Shown here piece after piece: positions 53,760-64,000 of a stretch of DNA of 64,000 bases. Each line of letters opens with the position of its first letter. Position 1 is the first letter of the stretch. Both the position numbers and the translations under genes were made by a program. Source of the DNA: Erpobdella octoculata. Lineage: Eukaryota; Annelida; Clitellata; Hirudinida; Erpobdellidae. Under the pieces are notes generated by a model. It was not told the origin of the DNA, did not search any database, and was given only the letters and a program-made list of their open reading frames with translations. The DNA lies in assembly GCA_963978895.1 (NCBI GenBank), contig OZ022244.1, positions 28,660,344 to 28,724,343 of the forward strand, written 5' to 3'.

Positions 53760-54948
53760 GAGTACTTTTTTGTCTTTCTTGTATTTTTTCAATTTAAAGT
53801 TGATTTCTGGTGTTGAATTTATTGACTTTAGACTTCCTATTCCTTAAAAGTGTTTGTATTTTAGAATAGAGTTTATGACTTGAAGAAATTGCTTTGTAAG
53901 TGAAATGTCGTTTTCTTGTTTATTTTATGAGGCTGGAAAATTAATAGCATAATATAATTCGGGTGGTTTTTTCATATATTTAAATTATAGTTTAATCAAG
54001 CTTTTTTAGTTTGAAATTGCAACATTTTTTTTAAACTATATAACAGCAACAAAAAATCCTGCATGCTGCAACCTATATCCCTACAAACAATTAAGTAGTA
54101 TACATTCACCACAAAGAGAAAACGGTTCCACTGCTTAACAATGCCATCATTGCAAAAGTAATTGTAAATACGGATACTGTCTTGATAACTGAATTTATCT
54201 TCAAACTATGTTTAACCACAGGAACAAAAATTAATATAATATCAAGAAGTGCTTGGCAAACACCTTTTTCAAAACGTCAACGACAGCAAAAAAGCAAAAC
54301 AACTCAAACAGATATGTTGGTGTTGCGCGGTGGATGTGTTGCTAATGTGGTTATCTATCTTATTTCAATTAATATCTTACTGATGTAGCTACAAGCTTTA
54401 AACTTAAAACCGGGCTCAGAGCGTCTTTCAGCATCTACCATTTCCACCTTTCCCATGTCCACCCAAACCTCACGTACTTATGGATACACAATAATGTAAA
54501 GTAAAAGACGCAATTAAAGCTTAAGATATTTTTACAGCCACGTGAATACCTTTATTGCCATTGCTGAAAATTCAAAAAAAAAAAAAAAAAACAAGAGCTT
54601 CAATAAAAAAAAACTGTTACACATTGTAAGAAACATTTCTTGAATCACGAACTCTTTTTGTCTGACGTTTAAGCAATGGATGAGAGTACCTGATTATTAA
54701 CATCTTAGGTTGTGAAGTGAATTTGATAAATTAAACATTACGTTTATGAATTACATGTTTAAAGTAATAAATTGAGGCTAGTGCAAGTTGTGCAACTGGC
54801 TCAACACTTTGGATTTCAAGACAAAAAATTCTGCGGAATAAACCAAAATTGTAATAATTTATGCACAAAACTTTCCAAGATATAATGCTATAAATCATCC
54901 TGATTAATTTATTTGTTTTGCATGTGAGTGTAAGATGGCAAAAAGACA
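53760..54948. other. AT-rich intergenic sequence
   Basis: No gene or mobile element is recognised. Confidence 0.6.
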
Positions 54949-55060
54949 TGTCAGAAGTGGGATTTGAACCCACGCCCACAGAAGTGGACCAGAATACTCT
55001 GCATTGCAAAGCAAGGCTTATCCTTGAGTCTGGCGCCTTAGACCGCTCGGCCATCCTGAC
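54949..55060 (-). tRNA. tRNA-Leu(CAA), intron-containing
   Basis: Complete minus-strand copy with intact acceptor, CAA anticodon, 28-nt intron, box A and box B, followed by a T5 terminator. It lies 88 bp from the palindromic MITE at 55148. Confidence 0.95.
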
Positions 55061-55147
55061 ACTGAGGAAAGTCGTTTAGAAAATTCTTAGATTATAATTT
55101 GTAAGTTACGACACCTATTATTGTAAAAATCTTTAGCGAAGCTGAAC

Positions 55148-55197
55148 CACTGATCTCTATAATATAACATATTATATATATATATATATATATAAAA

Positions 55198-55257
<60 letters not shown>

Positions 55258-55281
55258 TATAATATATTATAGAGATCAGTG
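55148..55281. mobile_element. Palindromic MITE, 134 bp, with 8-bp duplication
   Basis: Ends CACTGATCTCTATAATATA and its exact reverse complement, separated by TA-rich sequence that itself is nearly self-complementary. AGCTGAAC lies directly on both sides (55140-55147 and 55282-55289), a perfect 8-bp target duplication. An 8-bp duplication points to the hAT superfamily or another 8-bp group; with no transposase the family cannot be fixed. Confidence 0.85.
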
Positions 55282-55533
55282 AGCTGAACAGCAACGACTA
55301 AAAAGATCTACATAGTTCTAGATCTACATTCAAGCACTTGTTTTGTCAGCAACATTTGAACAAATTTCACCCTAATCTACTGGTAAAAATCTTTTCATTG
55401 CAAAAATTACATGTATATTTATATTTTTTTCACAAGTTTCTGTTCTAAAGACACGCTTTACAGAATCAATCAATCAATGAATGACTACCTATTTGTCTGT
55501 TTAGCGCTATTTAAGATTACTTGGCTTCATTTA

Positions 55534-55695
55534 GTGTAAAACTCCGCCTCGCTAATTGCGAGCCAGTCCCAAGCCTGGATAAAGGAGGAGGGACAGTTGA
55601 AAAGATCAAATATGATCTACGACAAGATGTACTTAGGTGCTTCCTACACAGCCAATTCAGTCTTAAAACACTTAGTGTAAAAGACTATAAACTGA
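55534..55695 (+). mobile_element. Retroposon fragment of the 36197 family
   Basis: ACTCCGCCTCGCTAATTGCG, GCCAGTCCCAAGCCTGGATA, AAGGAGGAGGGACAG, TACTTAGGTGCTTCC and CAGTCTTAAAACACTTAGTG follow in the same order as at 36200-36350. There is no poly(A) tail here; the homology ends at GACTATAAACT. Confidence 0.75.
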
Positions 55696-57354
55696 GATAG
55701 AAAGTTTATTGTAAAAATATTTATGTTTGTTTTCCATCAAAGGTGAGTTCTGTAGTAATCCAGCCAAAAATCTATTCCAAAAAATTCTAATGCATGAAAA
55801 TGTTGAATAAACCTGTTTAACTGATAATAAAATCACAGAAAGATTGATGTAAAATTATCTTTGTTAATTAGCCATTATATATGTTGTACATCCCTACTAT
55901 CATTTTCAAGAAAAATATTTGGGGTTTTTCATATAAAGATTTAGCATAAAATCTTTTGTTCCCATCGGAGAATAGATTAAGTGGTTCAACTCTTTTGTAT
56001 CTGTATAGATATTTCCCATCAACAGGCAATAGGGAACTATATTTTAGATAAAATGGCTAATATATTATGAAATTAAAATAGTTAATCAATATACAATAAT
56101 TCTAGACATGTAAAAAATTTATTTTTTTAAAATTTAAAATAAAATTATTCTGCTTTTTGAAATAAAATTTGATTTAACTGTACAGTTAACAATTTTTGTG
56201 GTTTGATTGGGGTTAAGAAGTATAATGAATAATTGAAGCTGAAAAAATTTCCAAACCCTCCAATTTTTTTAAAACCTCCGAAAAAATCCTTGATTAAACC
56301 AACATAAAATTTAGGAACAAAAAATATTTAACTATATTTCATATATACGCTAAATTACGCTAAAATATGATATATTATATAAATTCTGCTATCTCTACCA
56401 CAAAAACGTATTGCTGTGTGTACAATTGAACGATAATTTTTGCAAAGTTAGATTTGCATCTTGGAAATGCAAATGCGTCTTTCTTTCTGATAACTATTTA
56501 TTTTCACGAACCTCTGGGGAACAATTCAAAAGCAGAAAAGTTAATGATGATTTGAATAATATATTTCTAAACATTTTAACGACTAAAGTAGCTTATAAAC
56601 AATGTTTTATGAAAATAGACATTTATGACAACTTGTCTGTTTTATTAAGCGGTGTTTTGATTAGGTTCAAAGAGTGTTGATTACATTAGGGAAAGCGAAC
56701 GGGCACCGAAGTATAAGTGTTAAATGCTGCTCTTGGCAATGGTCACTTTCAGATGGCCAGCTTAGTACAGAAGAAGGAAATTGAATTTGGATCTTACTAT
56801 AATTCTTGAAGTTTAAAAGCGATCGAATAATTTTTTCTGTTTTTATTCTGGCGTTACAAAAACCTTTATCAGAATTTTTCAGTCACCCCTTTATGGCGCG
56901 AACAAAACATTTTTGTTTTAGAAATAATTATAGATATTTTTTGCTGTAAATGCAATAATAATTTTATTATAACTATTAAGTGAAAAATATTTAAAAAAAT
57001 CCGCATTTTGCAGAACTTAAATGAAGAAGCCATAAGCTTGAAAGATGTAAAAAGAAGAAAAAAGAAAATTGTTGATATTAAAAATGAGACTTAAAAGGGT
57101 TTTTTAATTTTAAACCATTGTTAATAGAAGTTGGAAGAAAAGTAATTTTATATTCTTTAACAAATGCGACGAAAAGCTCTTTTTCAATAACTCATTCGGA
57201 GTAATCCCGCTTGTGAAGTGGAAGTGACCGTTATTAAGCTTTTTCTCTAGTGTCAACGTCATCATTATCAACATCTTCATCTTTGTAGTTATCATCATTG
57301 TCATACCATACCCTCCTATACCCATACGCACCGTACCAATCACCGTCGACGTCC
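55696..57354. other. AT-rich intergenic sequence
   Basis: No gene is supported. Short ORFs here (for example 56411-56680) have no recognisable features. Confidence 0.6.
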
Positions 57355-57627
<273 letters not shown>

Positions 57628-59285
57628 CCATCACCATTATCATCTACATAACCAGCATCATAACAATTATTAGATTAAAATGGTTAACGTTATTATTTCA
57701 GCACGTCACATTCGGCTTGACATCAGTCATATAAACGACGTTCATTAAATCACCATTTTTCCCCAAACGCCATCCAGTCGGTAATAATCATCATCAACAC
57801 CATCATCCTTTTCAGTCTCTTTGTCACCAGGAATTTGTTCAAGTATGGTCATTAATTATTTTTATAATACTAATTGTATGTTTTAATTGTAAATAATGTC
57901 GTAGATAAATTCTTTTCTTGTCAGATCAGCTTTAAGCTGATTTTTTCAGCATAAATGTTTTTTTAATAGACAAAGAAATAGTTGACGTGGTGCTTTCAAG
58001 AAACTGTAAATACTTTTAACAAATTAACACCTTTATCACCATCTACGCTTCAATTGAAAACGTTTTTCAGAATTTAAAATTTAACTTTAGTTTAAAAAAT
58101 ATACATTGAAACAGAACTCACCAGAAAAATTTAAAAAAAACTGAGAAATAGTCCTTATACAAGTAATACAGCCAACAAAAATAACAACTCATTCTACTGC
58201 AACAAAATGGAAAACAAATACAACGCAAGATAAAAACGAAAACTTTCTAAAAACAAATTCTAAAAATAGCAGATAAAGAAAAAATTGAATAAATAAATGA
58301 GTACTTGCGGTGCCCTACGTAAGGCGACGAAGCAAATATTTAAAGAACAAAGAAACCTTGTTGGCAGGGTCAGGCAAAAGTGGTTTGTCAAAAATTCGTC
58401 AGTGTGTCAGAAACAGCGTGGGGTTTCTTTTAGGGCTGAGTGGTATGGTTGGTGGTGACGTATATAGCCACATCAAATTGACCGTGTATCAAGTTTTCGT
58501 GTATATACACATGATGAATGTATTCTCGTCGGCGCTATTGACAGTGCGCTCACAAGATGTTTCATGCCCAATATGTAGTGTATATTGTTTTTATTGACAG
58601 TGCGCGAACTGTCATAAAGTTTATCCTTATTGAATACAAACAAAATGACGTAGAATTCGTATTTCCTGTCAGAGAATACGTGACTTGAATACCGGTTCGT
58701 TCTTATGCAAGTCCGGTTGAAACCGGATTAGTTATATTAATTTAAAAATTTACTAGAAAACAAGGTGGATTTTATAAATGCTGATAAATATTTTGTAAAA
58801 GATGTTAGCAGCGTTACAGAAATTTTGGATATTATACGACTAAAACGGTTTGGTATCGGTTCTGATTGGCACCTGACTAGAAAGTTTAAAAATGAAAACA
58901 ATATCCAATCGATGTCGAGACATTTTTTGACAAAATAAATGAGTAAATAACGCTTGACATAATGTTTTGTAATCGTAAAAATGTCTCATCTAGAGTGCTT
59001 CAATGATCTTTCATGCATATTTAATGAGAAGTGGATGCACTATAAAAAACAGATGCTAAAAGTAGTGATGTACCTATAAACTAGTCATTGAAAATGAGAA
59101 ACCATGTCTCTGTATTTTTTTAACTTATTGAAATTAAATAATGATGATGATGGCTATGATGACAATAGTGATGAATAATGATTAGGATGATAAGGATGAT
59201 TGTGCTACTGCTGCTGATGATGATTGTGCTATTGCTGCTGATGATGATGATAACGATGGTGATGAAGATGGTTAGAGCTAAATCC
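57628..59285. other. AT-rich intergenic sequence
   Basis: Imperfect GAT runs occur at 59140-59270. No gene is supported. Confidence 0.6.
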
Positions 59286-62200
59286 TTTTTTTTTTTTTGA
59301 ACATTTATTGAGCACGAAACAAAACAACAGTGAAGTTATAAATAAGGAAAAAAAAATCAAGTGCTCAAAAGGTTCATCCAAAGGGAATTACTTCCCGCTA
59401 ACTGGACGACCTATAAACGAAAATTTAGATACGAACCGAGACAGAGAAATAAAAGTTAACATAAGTGTATAGGAGTAAACATAAGTATATATAAGTTAAC
59501 ATATCTGTATCGAAGTTAACATAAGTATATAGATATTGAAATTATGAATCTAGCTGTAATATGTAAGATTTCAACGATTTTTTAAATAGCGAAATGCTTT
59601 TCAATGAGGATATTGTTATTGGAATACTTGAATACAACCGCGGACCATAACACTTTATGGAGAATGTTTTGAGAGTTGTTCGAGCAAAATCGGACCGAAA
59701 GCAATGCAAAGAACGCACATCATGAGAATGTACATGAGACGATTTTGTGAAAAGGTTATTAAATGACGACGGTAACATATGGTTGTCATATTTGTACATG
59801 AAAATACTAACAAGAAAAAAATTAATTTGATATACATTCAGTAGGTTGTTCTCGATCATTTTCATTTTACAAGATGATGTAAAGGGCAAGTTAAATAATA
59901 TTCGGATGATTCTTTTCTGTAAGATGTGGAGAGACTTTAGACGTGTAGGATAATTTGAAGCCCAAACAATATTACAATAGGACAAGTAAGGGTAAACGAG
60001 AGCGTAATACAACATCATAGAAATATTTTTATCCACAAATCGACTCACGCGAGATAGAATTCCACAATTTTTTGCAACTTTAGAGGTGACGTAACTAATA
60101 TGGTCAATCAGTGAGAGGTGCTCATCAAGCAACATTCCAAGAAATTTACACGAGGAAACTCGCGCAATAGGTTTATCGTCAATAAGAAGTTGATAATCAG
60201 AACAAATTAATTTATTTCTATGGTGGAATAGAATATAGTTGGTTTTACTTATATTTAAAGAAAGTTTATTCGCACAAAACCATTTATAAACGGAAAGTAG
60301 TTCATGATTAGTAACATCATATAAATCTTTTAGGTTTTCACCAGAAGCAAAAAGGTTGGTATCATCGGCGAACAAGACAAATTCGAGACGATGCGAAACA
60401 GTGCACAAATCATTAATGTAGACAAGAAATAAGAGAGGGCCTAGCACCGACCCCTGAGGCACGCCACAAGTTACCCGCCGCGTTGATGAAGTAACTTCGT
60501 TGTAGTGTACCTGTTGAGTTCTACCGCTCAAATAATCTTCAAACCACATTAATGGAATCCCTCGGACCCCATAGTGTTCAAGTTTTTTTAGCAAGACTTT
60601 GTGATTCACTGTATCAAAAGCCTTGGCCAGATCCAGAAACACGCCGATGATGTAGTCTCCTCGATCCATAGCCTCCGCAACCCTCGAGTGCAACAGAACG
60701 AGCGGCATGTAGGTAGAGTGATTTTTTCTAAAGCCGAACTGACTCCTGGTAATGATGGAAAATCTGGCAAGAAATCCATAGAGCCTGGAGTGCATAGCTT
60801 TTTCAAAAAACTTTGAGAAGAAACATAAAATAGATATTGGCCGATAATTGGAAATGGTATCTTTTTTGCCAGATTTGTGAAGGGGAATTACTTTTGCCGA
60901 CTTTAACTGATCAGGAAACACCCCTGAAGAAAAAGAGCAGTTTATTATGCAGGAAAGAATATGGGCTATCCGTGGAACAGAGCATCTTGCAATACACGGG
61001 TCAATTCCGTCGATTCCACTGCTGTGTGAGATTTTTAATCGTGTCGATATTTCAATGATCTCGTCCGGTGTTGTAGGTACAGCATCGAAAGAATGGACCA
61101 CGGGATTACCAAGATATTCATCAAATGTTTCATTTGGAATTAATATATTTTTTGCGAGATCTGTGCCAATGCTGGAGAAATGATTATTAAACGAGTCAAC
61201 AATTTCTGTAGGAGAGGTCAAATAACTCCCGTCACCCGCATCAAAAGTCCTGCACTGCTCCACAGAAGATCGCTTGCCCATTAGGCTCCCAATGATTTTC
61301 CATGTTTCTTTAGCATTGTTTTGACATAAATTGAATTTTTTTGAATAGAATTCTTTGATTGTCGCAATTTTCATTGATTTGAAGCGATTACGGTACACAG
61401 TGAATTTTTCTTTATTGGCCACTGTCGGGCTCTTGAGGTATTTTTTATATAAGGCATTTTTCTTTTTGCAGCACTTCATGAGATTTGGCGTCATCCAATC
61501 CTTATCAAATCTAGCAGGACCACGAGTGTATTTAACCAGTGGAAAACACTTGTTATATATTTCGAGATACTTATTAATGAATAATGAGTAAGCAGAGGAC
61601 GCATCACCACCATCGGCCATCCCAATCACCCCAGACCAGTCCATCTCACCCAACATCTGTTCAAACATCTCTTTCTGTCTCAGGCTGGTCAGCCTTCTAA
61701 ATGAAATCTGATCTCTTTCAGTATTGGTGCGAGGTGCGAGATCAGTTGACAAAAAAATCGGAAGATGATCAGAGATATCATCAATCACAATCCTAGCAAT
61801 AGAATGTTGTAAGGGGTAGTTTGTAAACATGTTATCAATTGCAGAAGCAGTTTTAGAAGTTATCCTGGTAGGCGCCGTAAATGCCGGAAGAAGGCTGTAA
61901 GAAGCCAGTAAATTGAAAAAATCAGCCATAGACGAGCTCTGTTCTCTACTGAGAAAATCAATATTGAAGTCGCCCATTAAAAGAATATTCATATTTCTTT
62001 TGACGAGACAATTTAACAAATTGCTGAATTCTATGTTGAAACTGTGTAAATTTGTGTCCGGGGGACGATAAATAACACCCACTAAGAAATTTCCAGTTTT
62101 TTGACAATCCATTGAGATTAGAAGAAGCTCGAATGAAGTAACACTGCTGTTCCAGAGTGAAGCATCAACTGTTGAATACTTGATCCGCTCATCAATAAAA

Positions 62201-62457
62201 AATCCAACTCCACCACCTCTTTTCATGTCTCGATTTTGGAACACGAAGTGGAAACCCGGTATTTCTATGCCTTTAGACGAATTTTCATCCAACCAAGTTT
62301 CTGTGACCGCCAAAATTCGAGCTCGACTTTGGCGAAGTAGTATCGTTAAATCGTCTAATTTGTTTTTCATACTCCTGCAATTAACGTGAAGGAAAGAGAA
62401 AAATTCACGAGGCAGTTGATTGGTCAGGTCATTTAAATCTTTTGGAGAAACAATAAT
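59286..62457 (-). mobile_element. Jockey/CR1-group LINE with poly(A) tail
   Basis: About 3.17 kb on the minus strand. The 3' end has an AATAAA signal (59304-59309 on the minus strand) and a 13-A tail (59286-59298). The 3'UTR has imperfect tandem AGTTAACATAAGTATATA units (59455-59535). The 5' side ends within the endonuclease coding frame next to an ATT-rich region, so the element is probably 5'-truncated. A poly(A) tail sets it apart from the other two LINEs in the window. Confidence 0.8.
59542..62370 (-). CDS. LINE ORF2: endonuclease and reverse transcriptase (poly(A)-tailed clade)
   Basis: 942 residues from the first ATG at 62370, but the frame stays open upstream to at least 62445 and supplies the endonuclease start (LHVNCRS), so the real protein begins further up. 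Endonuclease: E24 (TETW), D134/N136 (GDFNID), D179 and D201/H202 (SDH). Reverse transcriptase: NYRPISILCFFSKFFEKAM (508-526), FGFRKNHSTYMPLVLL, D580 (LDLAKAFDTVNH), GVPQGSVLGPLLF (636-648) and FADD (667-670). The catalytic residues are intact. The HSTYMPL...KAFDTVNHKVLLKKLEHYG pattern is common in invertebrate jockey/CR1-group elements; the exact clade is not determined. Confidence 0.9.
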   Translation of the reverse strand: MKNKLDDLTILLRQSRARILAVTETWLDENSSKGIEIPGFHFVFQNRDMKRGGGVGFFIDERIKYSTVDASLWNSSVTSFELLLISMDCQKTGNFLVGVIYRPPDTNLHSFNIEFSNLLNCLVKRNMNILLMGDFNIDFLSREQSSSMADFFNLLASYSLLPAFTAPTRITSKTASAIDNMFTNYPLQHSIARIVIDDISDHLPIFLSTDLAPRTNTERDQISFRRLTSLRQKEMFEQMLGEMDWSGVIGMADGGDASSAYSLFINKYLEIYNKCFPLVKYTRGPARFDKDWMTPNLMKCCKKKNALYKKYLKSPTVANKEKFTVYRNRFKSMKIATIKEFYSKKFNLCQNNAKETWKIIGSLMGKRSSVEQCRTFDAGDGSYLTSPTEIVDSFNNHFSSIGTDLAKNILIPNETFDEYLGNPVVHSFDAVPTTPDEIIEISTRLKISHSSGIDGIDPCIARCSVPRIAHILSCIINCSFSSGVFPDQLKSAKVIPLHKSGKKDTISNYRPISILCFFSKFFEKAMHSRLYGFLARFSIITRSQFGFRKNHSTYMPLVLLHSRVAEAMDRGDYIIGVFLDLAKAFDTVNHKVLLKKLEHYGVRGIPLMWFEDYLSGRTQQVHYNEVTSSTRRVTCGVPQGSVLGPLLFLVYINDLCTVSHRLEFVLFADDTNLFASGENLKDLYDVTNHELLSVYKWFCANKLSLNISKTNYILFHHRNKLICSDYQLLIDDKPIARVSSCKFLGMLLDEHLSLIDHISYVTSKVAKNCGILSRVSRFVDKNISMMLYYALVYPYLSYCNIVWASNYPTRLKSLHILQKRIIRILFNLPFTSSCKMKMIENNLLNVYQINFFLVSIFMYKYDNHMLPSSFNNLFTKSSHVHSHDVRSLHCFRSDFARTTLKTFSIKCYGPRLYSSIPITISSLKSISLFKKSLKSYILQLDS

Positions 62458-62493
62458 AATTATAATGATAATAATAAATAATATTTTGTAAAT

Positions 62494-62567
62494 AATAATT
62501 ATAATATATTTTGTAAATAATAATTATAACATATTTTGTAAATAATAATTATAATATATTTTGTACT
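62494..62567. repeat. 25-bp AT-rich tandem repeat, about 3 copies
   Basis: Units of the form TTTTGTAAATAATAATTATA plus ATATA, with one A-to-C change. Confidence 0.85.
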
Positions 62568-62774
62568 GGACATTCTGAGGGGAGCGAAAAGGTCATAAAG
62601 AAAGTCTCTTTTGTGTTAGAAATCAAAAGCTCCTAAAAAAGAAAATGCTTCTGAGAATATGATATTATTGTTCGTAGTAAGAAATTATGGTTATAATTTT
62701 GGTTCCATGTGACTTCTTAACTGTGAAACAGAAAATGCATGAACTCCAAAAGCCAATTCAATTTCAAGCATTTT

Positions 62775-63063
62775 CAGTGGCACCCATTGGCGGGTAAGGA
62801 TTAACCATTGAGCAATCAAGGCACGTGCCTTGAGCACCAAGCGTTTGGGGGCACCACAAGTCCTCAAAAAATGTATTTTTGAACAAATTTAAGTCCAGAA
62901 ACAACTGAAGATTAAACAGATGCTATGAAAATGAAACGAACATTTTTTTGAAAAGGGTCTCCGACTAACCCTGCCCCCGGTCGTCAGCTTTTTTGGCAGT
63001 AGCCAGTAGGGGCACCCATATGAAGTTGTGCCTTGGGCACTAAAATAGCTTAATCCGGCCCTG
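62775..63063. mobile_element. Possible MITE fragment
   Basis: The left end CAGTGGC and the right end GGCCCTG (reverse complement CAGGGCC) are imperfect inverted ends, with GGATTAA near each. GC content is above the flanks. The flanking 8-mers do not match, so the boundary or the call may be wrong. Confidence 0.35.
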
Positions 63064-64000
63064 CCTATCAGGGGATGTTTGTCAACGCCATTCAGGGACG
63101 CCAGAAACTGAGATCATCATCCACAAAAATCTTCTGGTTGGCACGAGCACGATTTTTCGAGGACTTATTAATTTATTTCTCGTCATTCAATCGAGCTAAA
63201 ACATGGGTCATACATTATAGGTAGGTTCTATTTTCATAAATTGTAATTGAGATAAAGATGAACATACTAGTGAGATATGCTCTAACCGTATTTATTTAAA
63301 CAGTTAAAACTAAACAGCAATGCTCTGACAACCGATTACTGGGACAGTCGTAAACTTGGATTTGCACAACGAAATAACTTAAAACTAGTCTTGAAAGCTG
63401 AGTACCTAATGGAGGAACAGGTTCAAAGTAATGTATCTACAAATCATAACCAAACAGGGACGGGTACAGAATTCTGAGAAGAGGGGCGCCATGCATTTGC
63501 TCAAAGGAAGTATGCGTTGTAAATCTTCACTTTACCAAAATTCTTTCAAAAGCGTAGTTAAGGGGCAAGGGAAACACGTGTCTACGGCGCCATTCGGAAG
63601 AAGCACCAAAAACCTTTTGTAAGGGGCGCCAAACTTTTTGAAAAAAATGCCTACGACTACCCCTAATTATCAGCTATTGTTAAAGACAAAAGTGCATGAT
63701 GTTTTGAAAAACTTTCGGAAAAATTACCAGCGACTCCACCCCCGGAAAAGTTTACAGATGGGAATTTCTAGGAGCTCACTTGTTAGACCTTATTCCCGGA
63801 CGCCAAAAACCCTAGCACAAAAAGTACGAACCACTAATTGGGAAAATCTGTGATTACTCTTTGCTAAATTTATGTTTTTCTGAAAAAATGCATTATGCGA
63901 CTTTCCCGCTTATACGAACAATTGTACAATTGTTATATGCCAATAAAAATACATAAAGCTATATCAAGATATCCACGTATTGTACCTAAATATTTATAAA
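63064..64000. other. AT-rich intergenic sequence with repeat-like patches
   Basis: GGGGCGCCA-type motifs near 63483 and 63625 suggest another old transposon fragment. No gene is supported. Confidence 0.5.

Noticed and set aside
62775..63063. A well-defined hAT element
   Set aside because: The flanking 8-mers do not match and the inverted ends are weak; kept only as a low-confidence fragment.
63431..63853. Two short plus-strand ORFs near the right end
   Set aside because: About 60-70 codons each, in repeat-like sequence with GGGGCGCCA motifs; no domain or composition signal.

Overview
This is a eukaryotic nuclear window. It is very AT-rich and gene-poor, with huge simple-sequence arrays, several families of non-LTR retrotransposons, cut-and-paste DNA transposons, Helitron-like ends and SINEs. 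Its tRNA genes carry introns. The mix of L2/CR1-type LINEs, THAP/P-type transposon, tRNA-derived SINEs and long compound microsatellites suggests an invertebrate, probably a lophotrochozoan and perhaps a gastropod mollusc. That assignment is inference; no single sequence here proves it.

Layout. Bases 1-12,030 hold dispersed intron-containing tRNA-Leu(CAA) genes (1380, 2794, 4409, 4822, 10829, 11366, 11945). The last three lie in a tandem repeat of about 0.55 kb. A 448-bp ATT array starts at 7058 and a tandem SINE pair at 10331. At 12,027-14,044 a P-superfamily transposon with 31-bp inverted repeats and an 8-bp target duplication splits the last tRNA-Leu copy. It carries a THAP-domain ORF and a C-terminal transposase remnant. 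Bases 14.7-26.6 kb are dominated by simple repeats: AAAT, AT, GAT, CATTG/TATTG, CTCTCA, and a 1.4-kb ATT/GTTGTC compound array. A short hAT-like MITE lies at 23,719. A complete-looking L2-type LINE (27.9-31.15 kb, minus strand) sits inside an older dispersed repeat.

The one convincing host protein gene is an intronless rhodopsin-class GPCR at 31,776-33,368. It looks like a neuropeptide receptor, with a likely 5'UTR splice acceptor, an upstream ORF and a polyadenylation signal. Bases 36.2-39.1 kb hold two retroposon copies sharing a triplicated target site, then a cluster of non-autonomous Helitron-like elements with an internal GC-rich minisatellite, one in inverted orientation. A SINE is at 40,638. 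A second LINE (41.44-44.95 kb, plus strand, ORF2 intact, ORF1 cut short at its 5' end) is also inserted in a copy of the older dispersed repeat. Bases 45.2-52.2 kb are mostly simple repeats plus two more copies of that repeat. At 52.2-55.3 kb are two more tRNA-Leu(CAA) genes, a tRNA-Thr(CGU) and a 134-bp palindromic MITE with a perfect 8-bp duplication. The window ends with an ATC array (57.4 kb) and a third LINE with a poly(A) tail (59.29-62.46 kb, minus strand).

The protein ORFs do not form a pathway. The window is best read as an intergenic transposon and microsatellite landscape around one GPCR gene and a set of tRNA genes. I found no evidence of a new multi-gene system. The strongest original observations are the P-type insertion in a tandem tRNA array, the nested LINE insertions, the twice-hit retroposon site and the symmetric compound microsatellites.
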